From assembly GCF_030499515.1 (NCBI RefSeq), contig NZ_JASTWJ010000001.1:1984001-2048000 (forward strand): 64,000 nt of DNA, written 5' to 3'. This document shows positions 7,771 through 16,959 of the stretch, in pieces. How positions within the stretch are numbered: the stretch's first letter is position 1; each line of letters starts with the position of its first letter. Origin of the DNA: Streptomyces sp. DT2A-34. Lineage in GTDB: Bacteria; Actinomycetota; Actinomycetes; Streptomycetales; Streptomycetaceae. The position numbers were made by a program, and so were the translations under genes. Below the pieces are notes generated by a model. That model saw only the letters and a list, made by a program, of their open reading frames with translations, made no database searches and was not told where the DNA came from.

Positions 7771-9237
7771 CTACTTCTCGCGCTTGAACTTCTTCACGGA
7801 GTCGTCCTTCGCCACGGCGTCGGCGTATTGCTGCGTCTTCTTGATCCAGTCGGCCGCCTTCATCTCACCGGTGAGCAGCTGCCCGGTGAGACCGCCGATC
7901 TTCTCGTCCGTGAGCGAGGGGTACCACTCCTGGAGCTGGAGGCTGATGATGTTGTCGCCGGCCCCCTTGAACGCCTTGCTCGCCGAGGCGAGGCCCGGCG
8001 AGAGACTCATGCCCTCGGTGGCGTCGACGACACAGGTCAGCGACTTCACCAGCTTGGCGAAATTCTGCGCGTGCTTCTTGGACAGCATGATGCGCAGCAG
8101 TTCCATACCGCCGGCCGGGTTCTTGCCCTTGCTCGCCACGATGTACGGCTCGCTGGGCTCGGCGCGGAGCGTTCCGTGCGGCATCTTGTCGCCGCTGCCG
8201 CCGTCGAAGAGGGCGCCCACGGACATCTGGAAGTCCTTGGGCGTGGTCGGGGCCGCCTCGTTCTCCACCCAGGAGCCGTTCGGGATGAAGATGGCTTTGC
8301 CCTTGTTCCAGGCGGTCTGCGACTGAATGTGCGTCAGGCCCTGGCTGCCCTCCAGGAAGTACTTCTTGGCGGCCAGCTCCTCATAGTGCTCGACGACCGT
8401 CTTCACCGCGTCGTTGCTGGTCCAGGCGTTGGGCTCCAGGTTGTCGATGGCGATCCAGCCGTCCATGCCGCCGATCTTGGCGATCTGTGCGAACAGGTTG
8501 AAGTGGACGTAGTACGGATACTTTCCGGCGTACGTCCAGGGCGCGATGCCCTTCTTCTTGATCTCGCCGCACAGCTTGACCATCTCGTCGAGGGTCTTGG
8601 GGTATTCCCAGCCGTTGTCGTCGAGGGCCTTCTGCGAATACCAGGTGCCGTAGATGGTGAAGGCGTAATAGAGCACGTCGAAGGTGTCGCCGTGCTTGCC
8701 CTTCTCGATGGTGCTCGGGTGGATGACCTCCGAGATCTTCTTGCTCGAGTCGTCCATCGAGGGGGCGTCGAGCAGCGCCTGGAGGTCCTGGAGCTGGCCC
8801 TGGGTGGACAGCTTGTTCATGTCCAGGTGGTCGGCGCCGGAGTTGTCGATGACGTCCGGCGGGTTGCCGCCGGCGAAGCGCGGGGTCAGCTTCGGCCCGA
8901 CCTGCTGGGTGCCGGTGTGCTTGACCGGGGCGCCGTACGTGGCCTTGTAGTCGGCCTCCGCGTCCTTGGCGTACTGGTCGCCCAGGCCGCCCTTGAAGAT
9001 GAACGCCTCCAGGGCGACGCCCTTCTCGACGCCGAGCGGGTTGGTGGCGGACTTCGCGCCGCCGGGCGCCTTGCTCTCCTTCTCCTCGCCGCCGCCACCG
9101 CCGGTGGCGCACGCGGACAGGAAACTCATCGTCGGTACGGCAATCAGACCCAGCGCGGCGGACCGCTTGATCAGATCGCGGCGTCCGACGCCTGCGGAGC
9201 CGTTCTTCTCAGGGTTCTCGGCGGAAGTGGATCCCAT
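7771..9237 (-). CDS. ngcE: N-acetylglucosamine/chitobiose-type ABC transporter binding lipoprotein
   Basis: Extracellular solute-binding protein (family 1), 488 aa. It has a twin-arginine signal (GVGRRDLIKRSAALG, Arg19-Arg20) and a lipobox ending at Cys43 (SFLSAC), followed by a Gly/Glu/Lys-rich linker, so it is probably Tat-exported and membrane-anchored. The N terminus MGSTSAENPEKNGSAGVGRR closely resembles NgcE of S. olivaceoviridis as I recall it. ATG at 9237 is preferred to a TTG two codons upstream, because GAGG lies 8 bases before the ATG. It binds GlcNAc/chitobiose in the family. A DasR-like site lies about 110 bases upstream. Confidence 0.88.
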   Translation of the reverse strand: MGSTSAENPEKNGSAGVGRRDLIKRSAALGLIAVPTMSFLSACATGGGGGEEKESKAPGGAKSATNPLGVEKGVALEAFIFKGGLGDQYAKDAEADYKATYGAPVKHTGTQQVGPKLTPRFAGGNPPDVIDNSGADHLDMNKLSTQGQLQDLQALLDAPSMDDSSKKISEVIHPSTIEKGKHGDTFDVLYYAFTIYGTWYSQKALDDNGWEYPKTLDEMVKLCGEIKKKGIAPWTYAGKYPYYVHFNLFAQIAKIGGMDGWIAIDNLEPNAWTSNDAVKTVVEHYEELAAKKYFLEGSQGLTHIQSQTAWNKGKAIFIPNGSWVENEAAPTTPKDFQMSVGALFDGGSGDKMPHGTLRAEPSEPYIVASKGKNPAGGMELLRIMLSKKHAQNFAKLVKSLTCVVDATEGMSLSPGLASASKAFKGAGDNIISLQLQEWYPSLTDEKIGGLTGQLLTGEMKAADWIKKTQQYADAVAKDDSVKKFKREK

Positions 9238-9348
9238 GCTCAAGTCCTCGCCTTCTCCAGGACTCAGGCGGTGAACCGGAGCCTCCCCGGCACCGCGATC
9301 GGGTCAAGCTGGGGTCGTGCAGGAAGTGCGGAATCATGTGAAGTGTCG

Positions 9349-9364
9349 ACAGGTATAGTCCACT
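9349..9364 (-). promoter_or_regulatory. DasR dre-like operator upstream of ngcE
   Basis: Read leftward the site is AGTGGACTATACCTGT, which matches the idealised DasR responsive element AGTGGTCTAGACCACT at 12 of 16 positions. DasR is the GntR-family repressor of N-acetylglucosamine metabolism, so a site before a GlcNAc transporter is sensible. The match is by eye and DasR binding has not been shown here. Confidence 0.5.
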
Positions 9365-9554
9365 TCCCGTCAGCGGAGCAAGATCGAATGCAAGGTTGGC
9401 CGATGGTCTTTTCCGAGTTGAGACCTCGCGGAAATATGAACGGCCTGTGGGCGGCTTGCCGGAAAAATCCGCGACATAGGCCCCGAATGCCGCAGGCAAC
9501 ACCCTTGACAATACTTGGCACTTGAGCCACAACTGATCCTTGCGCAGCGAAGTT

Positions 9555-9566
9555 GACAACGTTGTC
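9555..9566 (+). promoter_or_regulatory. Perfect palindrome upstream of the GH92 gene
   Basis: GACAACGTTGTC is a perfect 12-base palindrome 25 bases before the GH92 ATG. It overlaps a TTGACA hexamer at 9553-9558. Its form suits a LacI- or GntR-type repressor site, but I cannot assign the regulator. Confidence 0.5.
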
Positions 9567-9591
9567 CCGTGCGCAGGGAGGGTACCGGCTT

Positions 9592-12500
9592 ATGCAGCAG
9601 AGAGCTCGGCACAGATGGGGTAAGGCGGTCGTGTCGGCGGCCGCCTTTTGTTTGGCCGTGGGCTCGCAGGGCGCGGCGGTCGCCCTGCCTCAGGCGCCCG
9701 CGACGGCCGACCGGGAGTTCGCGTCCTCGTTCGAAGCGGGCGATCCGGCACCCGACTGGCTCAATACCGTGGACACCGCGCCGGACGGCGGCAAGCGGGC
9801 CTCGGGCGTCGACGGCGGCTACAGCAGCGGCATTCCGGGCAATGTGACCGACCATGTCACGGACGTACGGGCGAGCGGCGAGAACACCGGCGGCGGGGAG
9901 GTGAAGGAGAACCTCGCCGACGGGGAGCCGAGCAGCAAATGGCTGGTCTTCGAACCCACCGGGTGGGTGGAGTTCGACCTGGACAAACCGGTGAAGGTCG
10001 CTGAATACGCGCTCACCTCGGCCAATGACCATGCCGAGCGCGACCCGCGGGACTGGACCCTGAAGGGCTCCGCGGACGGCAAGGACTGGAAGACCCTCGA
10101 CACCCGCTCCGGAGAGACGTTCGCCGAACGGTTCCAGACAAAGGCGTACGACATAGCGGAACCGGCCGAGTACCGGCATCTCCGGCTGGAGGTCTCCGAG
10201 AACAACGGCGCCCCCGACATTCTGCAAGTCGCCGACGTCCAGTTCTCGACCGGCGGCAGCGACGGCCCCGTCCCGCAGGACATGCTCTCCCTCGTCGACC
10301 GCGGCCCGAGCGGCTCGCCGACCGCGAAGGCGGGCGCGGGCTTCACCGGCAAGCGGGCCCTCAGGTACGCCGGACGTCATACGGCGGACGGGCGGGCGTA
10401 CTCGTACAACAAGGTCTACGACGTGAACGTGGCCGTCGGCCGCGACACCCGGCTGTCGTACCGCGTCTTCCCGTCGATGGCGGACGGCGACCTCGACTAC
10501 GACGCCACGAACGTCGCGGTCGACCTGGCCTTCACCGACGGCACCTCTCTGAGTGGCCTCGGCGCCACCGACCAGCACGGCTTCCCGCTGTCGCCGCGCG
10601 GGCAGGGCGCGGCGAAGGTGCTGTACGTCAACCAGTGGAACAACGTGGTCTCGCGGATCGGGTCGGTCGCGGCGGGCAAGACCGTCGACCGGATCCTCGT
10701 GGCGTACGACTCCCCCAAGGGCCCGGCGAAGTTCCGGGGCTGGCTGGACGACATCACGCTGAAGGCCGTGGCGCCCGAGAAGCCGAAGGCCCACCCCTCC
10801 GACTACGCGCTCACCACCCGCGGCACCCTCTCCAGCGGCGGCTTCTCGCGCGGCAACAACTTCCCGGCGACCGCCGTGCCGCACGGCTTCAACTTCTGGA
10901 CGCCGGTGACGAACGCGGGCTCGCTGAGCTGGCTGTACGACTACGCACGCGCGAACAACGCCGACAACCTGCCGACGATCCAGGCGTTCAGCGCCAGTCA
11001 CGAGCCCAGCCCCTGGATGGGTGACCGGCAGACCTTCCAGGTGATGCCGTCGGCCGCCTCCGGCACCCCGGACACCGGGCGTGAGGCACGCGAGCTCGCC
11101 TTCCGGCACGAGAACGAGACCGCGCGGCCGTACTACTACGGGGTGCGGTTCGAGAACGGGCTGAAGGCGGAGATGGCGCCGACCGATCACGCGGCGGTGC
11201 TGCGCTTCACCTACCCGGGCGACGACGCGAGCGTCCTCTTCGACAACGTGACCGATCAGGCCGGGCTCACGCTCGACAAGGAGAACGGGATCGTCGCCGG
11301 CTACTCGGACGTGAAGTCCGGGCTGTCGACGGGTGCGACACGGTTGTTCGTGTACGGCGAGTTCGACAAGCCCGTGACCGAGGGCTCCGCCGGCGGAGTG
11401 AAGGGCTACCTCCGCTTCGACGCCGGATCCGACCGGACCGTCACCCTCCGCCTCGCGACCTCGCTCATCGGCCTCGACCAGGCGAAGGACAACCTCCGCC
11501 AGGAGATCCCCGACGGCACCTCCTTCGACACGGTGAAGGCGCGCGCCCAGCGCCAGTGGGACCGGCTGCTCGGCAAGGTCGAGGTGGAGGGCGCGACGCA
11601 GGACCAGCTGACCACGCTGTACTCCAGCCTGTACCGGCTGTACCTGTATCCCAACTCCGGCTTCGAGAAGGTGGGTTCGAAGTACCAGTACGCGTCACCG
11701 ATCTCACCCATGCCGGGTCCCGACACGCCGACGCACACCGGCGCGAAGATCGTGGACGGCAAGGTCTACGTGAACAACGGCTTCTGGGACACCTATCGGA
11801 CGACGTGGCCCGCGTACTCGCTCCTGACGCCCCGTCAGGCGGGCGAGATGGTCGACGGGTTCGTGCAGCAGTACAAGGACGGCGGCTGGACCTCCCGCTG
11901 GTCCTCCCCCGGCTACGCCGACCTCATGACCGGCACCTCCTCGGACGTCGCCTTCGCCGACGCGTACGTCAAGGGCGTCGACTTCGACGCGAAGTCGGCG
12001 TACGACGCGGCCGTGAAGAACGCGACGGTGGTGCCCCCGTCGTCGGGCGTGGGCCGCAAGGGCATGGCGACCTCGCCCTTCCTCGGTTACACGAGCACCG
12101 AGACGCACGAGGGCCTGTCGTGGGCGCTGGAGGGCTACCTCAACGACTACGGCATCGCACGGATGGGCCAGGCGCTGCACCGGGAGACGGGCGAGAAGCG
12201 GTACAAGGAGGAGGCGGAGTACTTGCTCAACCGCGCCCGGGACTACGTGAACCTGTTCGACGGGAAGGCCGGCTTCTTCCAGGGCCGGGACGAGAAGGGC
12301 GACTGGCGCGTCGAGTCGTCCCAGTACGACCCGCGGGTGTGGGGGTACGACTACACGGAGACGAACGGCTGGGGGTACGCCTTCACGGCGCCCCAGGACA
12401 GCCGGGGCCTGGCCAACCTCTACGGCGGCCGCAGCGGCCTGGCTGACAAGCTCGACGAGTACTTCGCCACCCCGGAGACGGCCTCCCCCGAATTCGTCGG

Positions 12501-13395
12501 CTCCTACGGGGGCGTCATCCATGAGATGACGGAGGCGCGGGACGTGCGGATGGGCATGTACGGGCACTCCAACCAGGTCGCCCACCACGCCGTCTACATG
12601 TACGACGCGGCCGGGCAGCCCTGGAAGGCGCAGAAGAACGTCCGCGAGGTGCTGTCGCGGCTGTACGTCGGCAGCGAGATCGGGCAGGGCTACCACGGTG
12701 ACGAGGACAACGGCGAGCAGTCGGCCTGGTTCCTCTTCTCCGCGCTGGGCTTCTATCCGCTGGTGATGGGCAGTGGCGAGTACGCCATCGGGTCGCCCTT
12801 GTTCACCAAGGCGACGGTCCGTCTGGAGAACGGCCGGGAGCTGGTCGTCAAGGCGCCGAGGAACAGCGCGCGCAATGTGTACGTACAGGGCCTGAAGGTC
12901 AACGGCGTTCCCTGGAGGTCGACTTCGCTCCCCCACTCGCTGATCGCGAAGGGCGGGGTCCTGGAGTTCGACATGGGGCCGCGGCCCTCCTCGTGGGGCA
13001 CCGGCGGGAACGCGGCGCCGGTGTCGATCACCAAGGACGACGAGGTGCCGGTGCCGCGGGCGGATGTACTGGAGGGTGAAGGGGCCCTGTTCGACAACAC
13101 CTCGGCGACTCAGGCGAGTGTCACTTCGGTGGATCTGCCGGTGTCCGAGGCCGCCAGGACGGTGCAGTACACCCTCACATCGCCCTCGGACCGGACGAAG
13201 GCGCCGACCGGCTGGACGCTCCAGGGATCCGACGACGGGACCACGTGGCGGACCCTCGACAAGCGCTCCGGGGAGTCCTTCGCCTGGGACCGGCAGACAC
13301 GGGCGTTCTCCGTGGGGTCTCCGGGTACGTACGGGAAGTACCGCCTGGTGTTCGACGGTGAGGCGGTCGTGTCGGAAGTCGAACTGCTCGCCTGA
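9592..13395 (+). CDS. Secreted GH92 alpha-mannosidase with discoidin-type domains
   Basis: Calcium-dependent exo-alpha-mannosidase family, 1,267 aa. It has a Sec signal peptide (MQQRARHRWGKAVVSAAAF, ending near ALPQAPATA). An N-terminal discoidin/CBM32-like domain covers about residues 85-205. The GH92 catalytic region (about 400-1130) has GFNFWTPVTNAGSLSWLY, NNGFWDTYRTTWPAYSLL, and the hallmark GYHGDEDNGEQSAWFLFSALG that carries conserved acidic active-site residues. A second half discoidin-like segment ends the protein. An in-frame TTG at 9553 lies inside the palindrome; ATG 9592 has GGGAGG upstream and begins the signal peptide. The probable role is trimming of mannose from mannans or N-glycans outside the cell. 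The alpha-glucuronidase gene follows 20 bases later and may be cotranscribed. Confidence 0.9.
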   Translation: MQQRARHRWGKAVVSAAAFCLAVGSQGAAVALPQAPATADREFASSFEAGDPAPDWLNTVDTAPDGGKRASGVDGGYSSGIPGNVTDHVTDVRASGENTGGGEVKENLADGEPSSKWLVFEPTGWVEFDLDKPVKVAEYALTSANDHAERDPRDWTLKGSADGKDWKTLDTRSGETFAERFQTKAYDIAEPAEYRHLRLEVSENNGAPDILQVADVQFSTGGSDGPVPQDMLSLVDRGPSGSPTAKAGAGFTGKRALRYAGRHTADGRAYSYNKVYDVNVAVGRDTRLSYRVFPSMADGDLDYDATNVAVDLAFTDGTSLSGLGATDQHGFPLSPRGQGAAKVLYVNQWNNVVSRIGSVAAGKTVDRILVAYDSPKGPAKFRGWLDDITLKAVAPEKPKAHPSDYALTTRGTLSSGGFSRGNNFPATAVPHGFNFWTPVTNAGSLSWLYDYARANNADNLPTIQAFSASHEPSPWMGDRQTFQVMPSAASGTPDTGREARELAFRHENETARPYYYGVRFENGLKAEMAPTDHAAVLRFTYPGDDASVLFDNVTDQAGLTLDKENGIVAGYSDVKSGLSTGATRLFVYGEFDKPVTEGSAGGVKGYLRFDAGSDRTVTLRLATSLIGLDQAKDNLRQEIPDGTSFDTVKARAQRQWDRLLGKVEVEGATQDQLTTLYSSLYRLYLYPNSGFEKVGSKYQYASPISPMPGPDTPTHTGAKIVDGKVYVNNGFWDTYRTTWPAYSLLTPRQAGEMVDGFVQQYKDGGWTSRWSSPGYADLMTGTSSDVAFADAYVKGVDFDAKSAYDAAVKNATVVPPSSGVGRKGMATSPFLGYTSTETHEGLSWALEGYLNDYGIARMGQALHRETGEKRYKEEAEYLLNRARDYVNLFDGKAGFFQGRDEKGDWRVESSQYDPRVWGYDYTETNGWGYAFTAPQDSRGLANLYGGRSGLADKLDEYFATPETASPEFVGSYGGVIHEMTEARDVRMGMYGHSNQVAHHAVYMYDAAGQPWKAQKNVREVLSRLYVGSEIGQGYHGDEDNGEQSAWFLFSALGFYPLVMGSGEYAIGSPLFTKATVRLENGRELVVKAPRNSARNVYVQGLKVNGVPWRSTSLPHSLIAKGGVLEFDMGPRPSSWGTGGNAAPVSITKDDEVPVPRADVLEGEGALFDNTSATQASVTSVDLPVSEAARTVQYTLTSPSDRTKAPTGWTLQGSDDGTTWRTLDKRSGESFAWDRQTRAFSVGSPGTYGKYRLVFDGEAVVSEVELLA

Positions 13396-13415
13396 GCAGG
13401 TGCATTGGGGGTCTC

Positions 13416-15353
13416 ATGCAGGGTGTCGATCCGGCCTGGCTGCCGGACGAGGCGTTCCGGCCGATCGGCACCCGGCGGACGCTGATCCGTGGTTCGGGTC
13501 CGCTGGTGGACACGGTGCACGGTGAGGTGGCGCAGGCCTGCGAGCGGTTCGGGGGCAGCGTCTCGCGTGAACCCGGCTTGTATGACCTGGTGTTCGAACT
13601 GACCGGTGACGACGGCTACGAGGGGTTCACGTACGAGTGCGGTGACGGCTGTACGACCGTCACCGCGTCCGGCGCGCGCGGGCTGCTGTACGGCTTCTTC
13701 CACGTCGTCCGGCTCGGGGAGGCCGCCTTCGTTCGTGAGGTACAACGGGAGGAGCACCGGCCCGAGTGGGCCCTGCGCATGCTCGACCACTGGGACAACG
13801 TGGCCGTGCACCCGGTCATGGGCCAGGTGGAGCGCGGATACGCCGGCGGGTCGCTGTTCTGGGATGACGGTCGGGCGCGCGGGGAGTTGGAACGGGTGCG
13901 GGCGTACGGCAGGCTGCTTGCGGCCTGCGGGATCAATGCCCTGGCCGTGAACAACGTCAACGTGCACGCGACCGAGGCGCGTCTGCTGACCGACCGGCTC
14001 GGTGAAGTGGCCGACATCGCGGGTGCGTTGCGGCCGTACGGCATCCGGACGCATCTTTCGGTCAACTTCGCCGCGCCCGTCCTGCTGGGCGGGCTGCCGA
14101 CGGCCGATCCGCTCGACGAGTCGGTGCGGGCGTGGTGGGCCGAGACGACCGCGCGGGTGTATGAGGCGATCCCCGACTTCGGCGGGTTCGTGGTCAAGGC
14201 GGACTCGGAAGGCCGGCCCGGCCCCTTCGCGTACGAGCGCAGTCATGCGGACGGCGCGAACATGCTCGCCGCCGCGCTCGCGCCGCACGGCGGTACGGTC
14301 CACTGGCGGGCGTTCGTCTACAACCACCGGCAGGACTGGCGGGACCGGACGACGGACCGGGCGCGGGCCGCGTACGACCATTTCGTGCCGCTGGACGGCG
14401 AGTTCGCCGACAACGCCGTCCTCCAGGTGAAGCACGGGCCGATGGACTTCCAGGTGCGCGAGCCGGTCTCGCCGCTGATCGGCGCGATGCCGCGCACCCG
14501 GCTGGCGGTGGAGTTGCAGGCCACGCAGGAGTACACCGGGCAGCAGCGGCATGTGTGCTGGCTGGGGCCGATGTGGAGCGAGGTGCTGCGGTTCCAGGTC
14601 GACGGGGTGTCCTGTGTCGGGGAGTTGGCGCGAGGCGGCCTCGTCGCCGTGTCCAACGTCGGCGACGACCCGTTCTGGACGGGCCATCCGCTGGCGCAGG
14701 CGAACCTGTATGCCTTCGGGCGGCTGGCCTGGCAGCCGGACGCGGATCCGGGCGGGATCCTCGACGAGTGGATCCGGCTCACCTTCGGGGCGGAACCCGC
14801 GGCGGGGTTGCACGCGATCATGGACGGTTCGTGGCGGACGTACGAGAAGTACACCGCGCCGCTCGGGGTGGGCTTCATGGTGCAGCCGGGGCACCACTAC
14901 GGGCCGAGCGTGGACGGGTACGAGTACAGCCCTTGGGGGACGTATCACTTCGCCGATCGGGACGGAGTGGGGGTGGACCGCAGCTGCGCCACCGGTACGG
15001 GGTACGCGGGGCAGTACGCCAAGCCGTGGGCCGAGGTGTACGAGTCACCGGAGACCTGTCCGGACGAGCTGCTGCTGTTCTTCCACCACGTGTCGTACGG
15101 GCACATACTGCACAGCGGCAAGACGGTGATCCAGCACATATATGACACGCACTTCGAGGGCGTCGAGGAGGTGGAGGCGGCCGGCGCGGTGTGGGCCTCG
15201 CTGGCCGGCTCCGTGGACCCGGCTCGCCACGCGCGGGGGACGGAGCGGCTGGAGGAACAGCTCCGCAGTGCTCGCGAGTGGCGGGATCAGGTCAACAGCT
15301 ACTTCTTCCGGAAGTCGGGTGTGCCCGACGCACATGGACGGCGCATCCACTGA
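13416..15353 (+). CDS. GH67 alpha-glucuronidase
   Basis: Intracellular alpha-glucuronidase, 645 aa, removing 4-O-methylglucuronic acid from the end of xylooligosaccharides. GH67 signatures are visible. The acid-containing VVKADSEGRPGP lies near residue 265, MDFQVREPVSPL carries a catalytic Asp, and AVELQATQEYTGQQ carries a catalytic Glu. HDYxGRxxA-like domain features and a helical C-terminal domain match the family length of about 650-700 aa. No signal peptide is seen. ATG at 13416 follows GGGGG. It lies directly behind the GH92 gene and is followed by a hairpin at 15385-15408. Together with the CE7 esterase and the xylose transporter it points to glucuronoxylan use. Confidence 0.92.
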   Translation: MQGVDPAWLPDEAFRPIGTRRTLIRGSGPLVDTVHGEVAQACERFGGSVSREPGLYDLVFELTGDDGYEGFTYECGDGCTTVTASGARGLLYGFFHVVRLGEAAFVREVQREEHRPEWALRMLDHWDNVAVHPVMGQVERGYAGGSLFWDDGRARGELERVRAYGRLLAACGINALAVNNVNVHATEARLLTDRLGEVADIAGALRPYGIRTHLSVNFAAPVLLGGLPTADPLDESVRAWWAETTARVYEAIPDFGGFVVKADSEGRPGPFAYERSHADGANMLAAALAPHGGTVHWRAFVYNHRQDWRDRTTDRARAAYDHFVPLDGEFADNAVLQVKHGPMDFQVREPVSPLIGAMPRTRLAVELQATQEYTGQQRHVCWLGPMWSEVLRFQVDGVSCVGELARGGLVAVSNVGDDPFWTGHPLAQANLYAFGRLAWQPDADPGGILDEWIRLTFGAEPAAGLHAIMDGSWRTYEKYTAPLGVGFMVQPGHHYGPSVDGYEYSPWGTYHFADRDGVGVDRSCATGTGYAGQYAKPWAEVYESPETCPDELLLFFHHVSYGHILHSGKTVIQHIYDTHFEGVEEVEAAGAVWASLAGSVDPARHARGTERLEEQLRSAREWRDQVNSYFFRKSGVPDAHGRRIH

Positions 15354-15384
15354 AGAGCCGGTCCGCTGAACGGCCCCTATCGCG

Positions 15385-15408
15385 GGCGTATCGAAAATCG
15401 CATACGCC
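15385..15408 (+). terminator. Hairpin after the GH67 gene
   Basis: GGCGTATCGA pairs with TCGCATACGCC (one bulged base) across a three-base A-rich loop, 31 bases beyond the GH67 stop. Confidence 0.5.
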
Positions 15409-15440
15409 ACCGCAACGGCCCTCCGTTTCCCATGGGGGGC

Positions 15441-16151
15441 ATGAATCACGACGCATCCCTGTCAGTACCGCCCCGCCGCGCGCGCAGGGTCGTGTTCCTC
15501 GGCCTGGCGATCCTCGGCGTGGCGAGCGCCGTGTTCGTCGTGCGGGGGCCGCTCATGATGTCCGCTCCGAGGTGCATGGCCGGGCGGTGGCACGGCTGCT
15601 TCGACACGTTCAACGGCGTGGTGCTCATGACGTTGGTCGCGCTGCCGTTGGCCGCGCTGGTGGTGTGGGCTCTGGCGGGGCGTCGGCGTGCCGCCGGCGT
15701 CATGTCGGCGTGGCGGATGTCGCTGGCCGAGGTGGGCATGGCGCACGGGACGGTGCCGTTCCTGTGGATGACCCTGATGCCGGGCGCCGGGGCCGGCATC
15801 GTGCCCGCCCGGGTGAGCCTGGTACCGCTGCGGGACCTGGTCACGATGGGGCCGCTCGGGATCGTCGGCAACCTGCTGGTCTTCGCGGCGCTGGGGTTCT
15901 TCGCCCCGATGCGGTGCGCGGCGCTGGCGTCCGTGCCGCGGATCCTGGCGCTCGGGGCGGGCTGTTCGCTCCTGGTCGAAACAGCACAGTACGTCCTGCG
16001 GCTGGACCGGGTGTCCTCCGTGGACGACGTACTGGTCAACGCCACCGGCGCCGTGCTGGCAGCGCTGGCCTCGCGCCGCTGGTGGCGCACGGAGGCGCAA
16101 GCGCCGTCGGACCAGCCTCGTCCCGCGCCGGCGCCGACATCGGCAGGCTGA
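15441..16151 (+). CDS. VanZ-like membrane protein
   Basis: Membrane protein of about 236 aa with four to five hydrophobic segments and the VanZ-family motif region LVETAQYVLRLDRVSSVDDVLVNATG near residues 180-205. VanZ itself lowers teicoplanin binding, but most actinobacterial VanZ-like proteins have no known function. An ATG nine bases upstream (15432) is in frame. ATG 15441 is preferred because the GGGGGG run at 15434-15439 can then serve as part of its ribosome site. Some 110 bases downstream lies a two-component system on the same strand, which may control or be coexpressed with it. Confidence 0.75.
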   Translation: MNHDASLSVPPRRARRVVFLGLAILGVASAVFVVRGPLMMSAPRCMAGRWHGCFDTFNGVVLMTLVALPLAALVVWALAGRRRAAGVMSAWRMSLAEVGMAHGTVPFLWMTLMPGAGAGIVPARVSLVPLRDLVTMGPLGIVGNLLVFAALGFFAPMRCAALASVPRILALGAGCSLLVETAQYVLRLDRVSSVDDVLVNATGAVLAALASRRWWRTEAQAPSDQPRPAPAPTSAG

Positions 16152-16177
16152 GTCGCGTGTCCGGGGTGCACGTCCTT

Positions 16178-16232
16178 GCACACGTCTTTGCACATGTCTC
16201 GCACACCTCTCGGCACATGTCCTGCATACGTC
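16178..16232 (+). repeat. Helically phased direct repeats upstream of a response regulator
   Basis: Five copies of a nonamer close to GCACAYGTC start at 16178, 16190, 16201, 16213 and 16224, so spacings are 12, 11, 12 and 11 bases. A shorter GCACGTC copy at 16168 may be a sixth. The array ends 31 bases before the response-regulator ATG. OmpR-family regulators commonly bind direct repeats about one helical turn apart, so this is a likely autoregulatory site. Confidence 0.65.
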
Positions 16233-16263
16233 GGCGATATGTGGTGCTGCTTAGGCTTCCGAC

Positions 16264-16959
16264 ATGCGCGTACTGATCGTGGAGGACGAGCCCTACCTGG
16301 CCGAAGCCGTCCGTGACGGTCTGCGGCTGGAGGCGATCGCCGCCGACATCGCCGGGGACGGCGACCGCGCCCTGGAACTGCTCAGCGTCAACTCCTACGA
16401 CCTCGCGGTCCTCGACCGCGACATCCCGGGCCCCTCCGGTGACGAGGTCGCCCGGCGCATCGTCGCCTCCGGCAGCGGCATCCCGATCCTGATGCTCACC
16501 GCCGCCGACCGGATCGACGACAAGGCGTCCGGGTTCGAGCTCGGTGCCGACGACTACCTCACCAAGCCGTTCGAGCTGCGGGAGCTCGTCCTGCGGCTGA
16601 GGGCGCTCGACCGCAGGCGCGCGTATGCCCGGCCCCCGGTCCGCGAGATCGCGGGCCTGCGCCTCGACCCGTTCCGCCGGGAGGTCTTCCGCGACGGGCG
16701 CTACGTCGCGCTCACCCGCAAGCAGTTCGCCGTGCTCGAAGTCCTCGTCGCCGCCGAAGGCGGGGTCGTCAGCACCGAAGAGCTGCTGGAGCGGGCCTGG
16801 GACGAGAACGCCGACCCCTTCACCAACGCCGTGCGCATCACGGTCTCCGCATTGCGCAAACGGCTCGGCGAACCATGGATCATCGCCACGGTGCCGGGTG
16901 TCGGCTACCGCATCGACACCGGCCCCGGCACCACCCGCCCCGGCAGTACACATGCGTAG
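16264..16959 (+). CDS. OmpR-family response regulator
   Basis: Two-component response regulator, 231 aa. The receiver domain (about 1-115) has acidic residues E8-D9, phospho-acceptor Asp51 in DLAVLDRDIPG, and the conserved Lys in DDYLTKPFE. The C-terminal winged-helix DNA-binding domain (about 125-220) has LTRKQFAVLEVLVAAEGGVVS and the recognition region NAVRITVSALRKRLG, ending GVGYRID. The ATG start is confirmed by the canonical MRVLIVEDEP. It overlaps the kinase gene by 8 bases, and phased repeats lie directly upstream. The target is unknown; the VanZ-like gene in front is one candidate. Confidence 0.93.
   Translation: MRVLIVEDEPYLAEAVRDGLRLEAIAADIAGDGDRALELLSVNSYDLAVLDRDIPGPSGDEVARRIVASGSGIPILMLTAADRIDDKASGFELGADDYLTKPFELRELVLRLRALDRRRAYARPPVREIAGLRLDPFRREVFRDGRYVALTRKQFAVLEVLVAAEGGVVSTEELLERAWDENADPFTNAVRITVSALRKRLGEPWIIATVPGVGYRIDTGPGTTRPGSTHA

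Larger units (their letters stand above)
9238..9591. other. Divergent intergenic region between ngcE and the GH92 gene
   Basis: This 354-base stretch carries no credible gene. It holds the dre-like site at 9349-9364 on the ngcE side and the GACAACGTTGTC palindrome at 9555-9566 on the GH92 side. The rest shows no repeats or RNA gene that I can identify. Confidence 0.7.

Noticed and set aside
6361..9525. A 1,054-codon plus-strand frame opposite ngcEFG
   Set aside because: It has no recognisable domain and mirrors three well-supported transporter genes.
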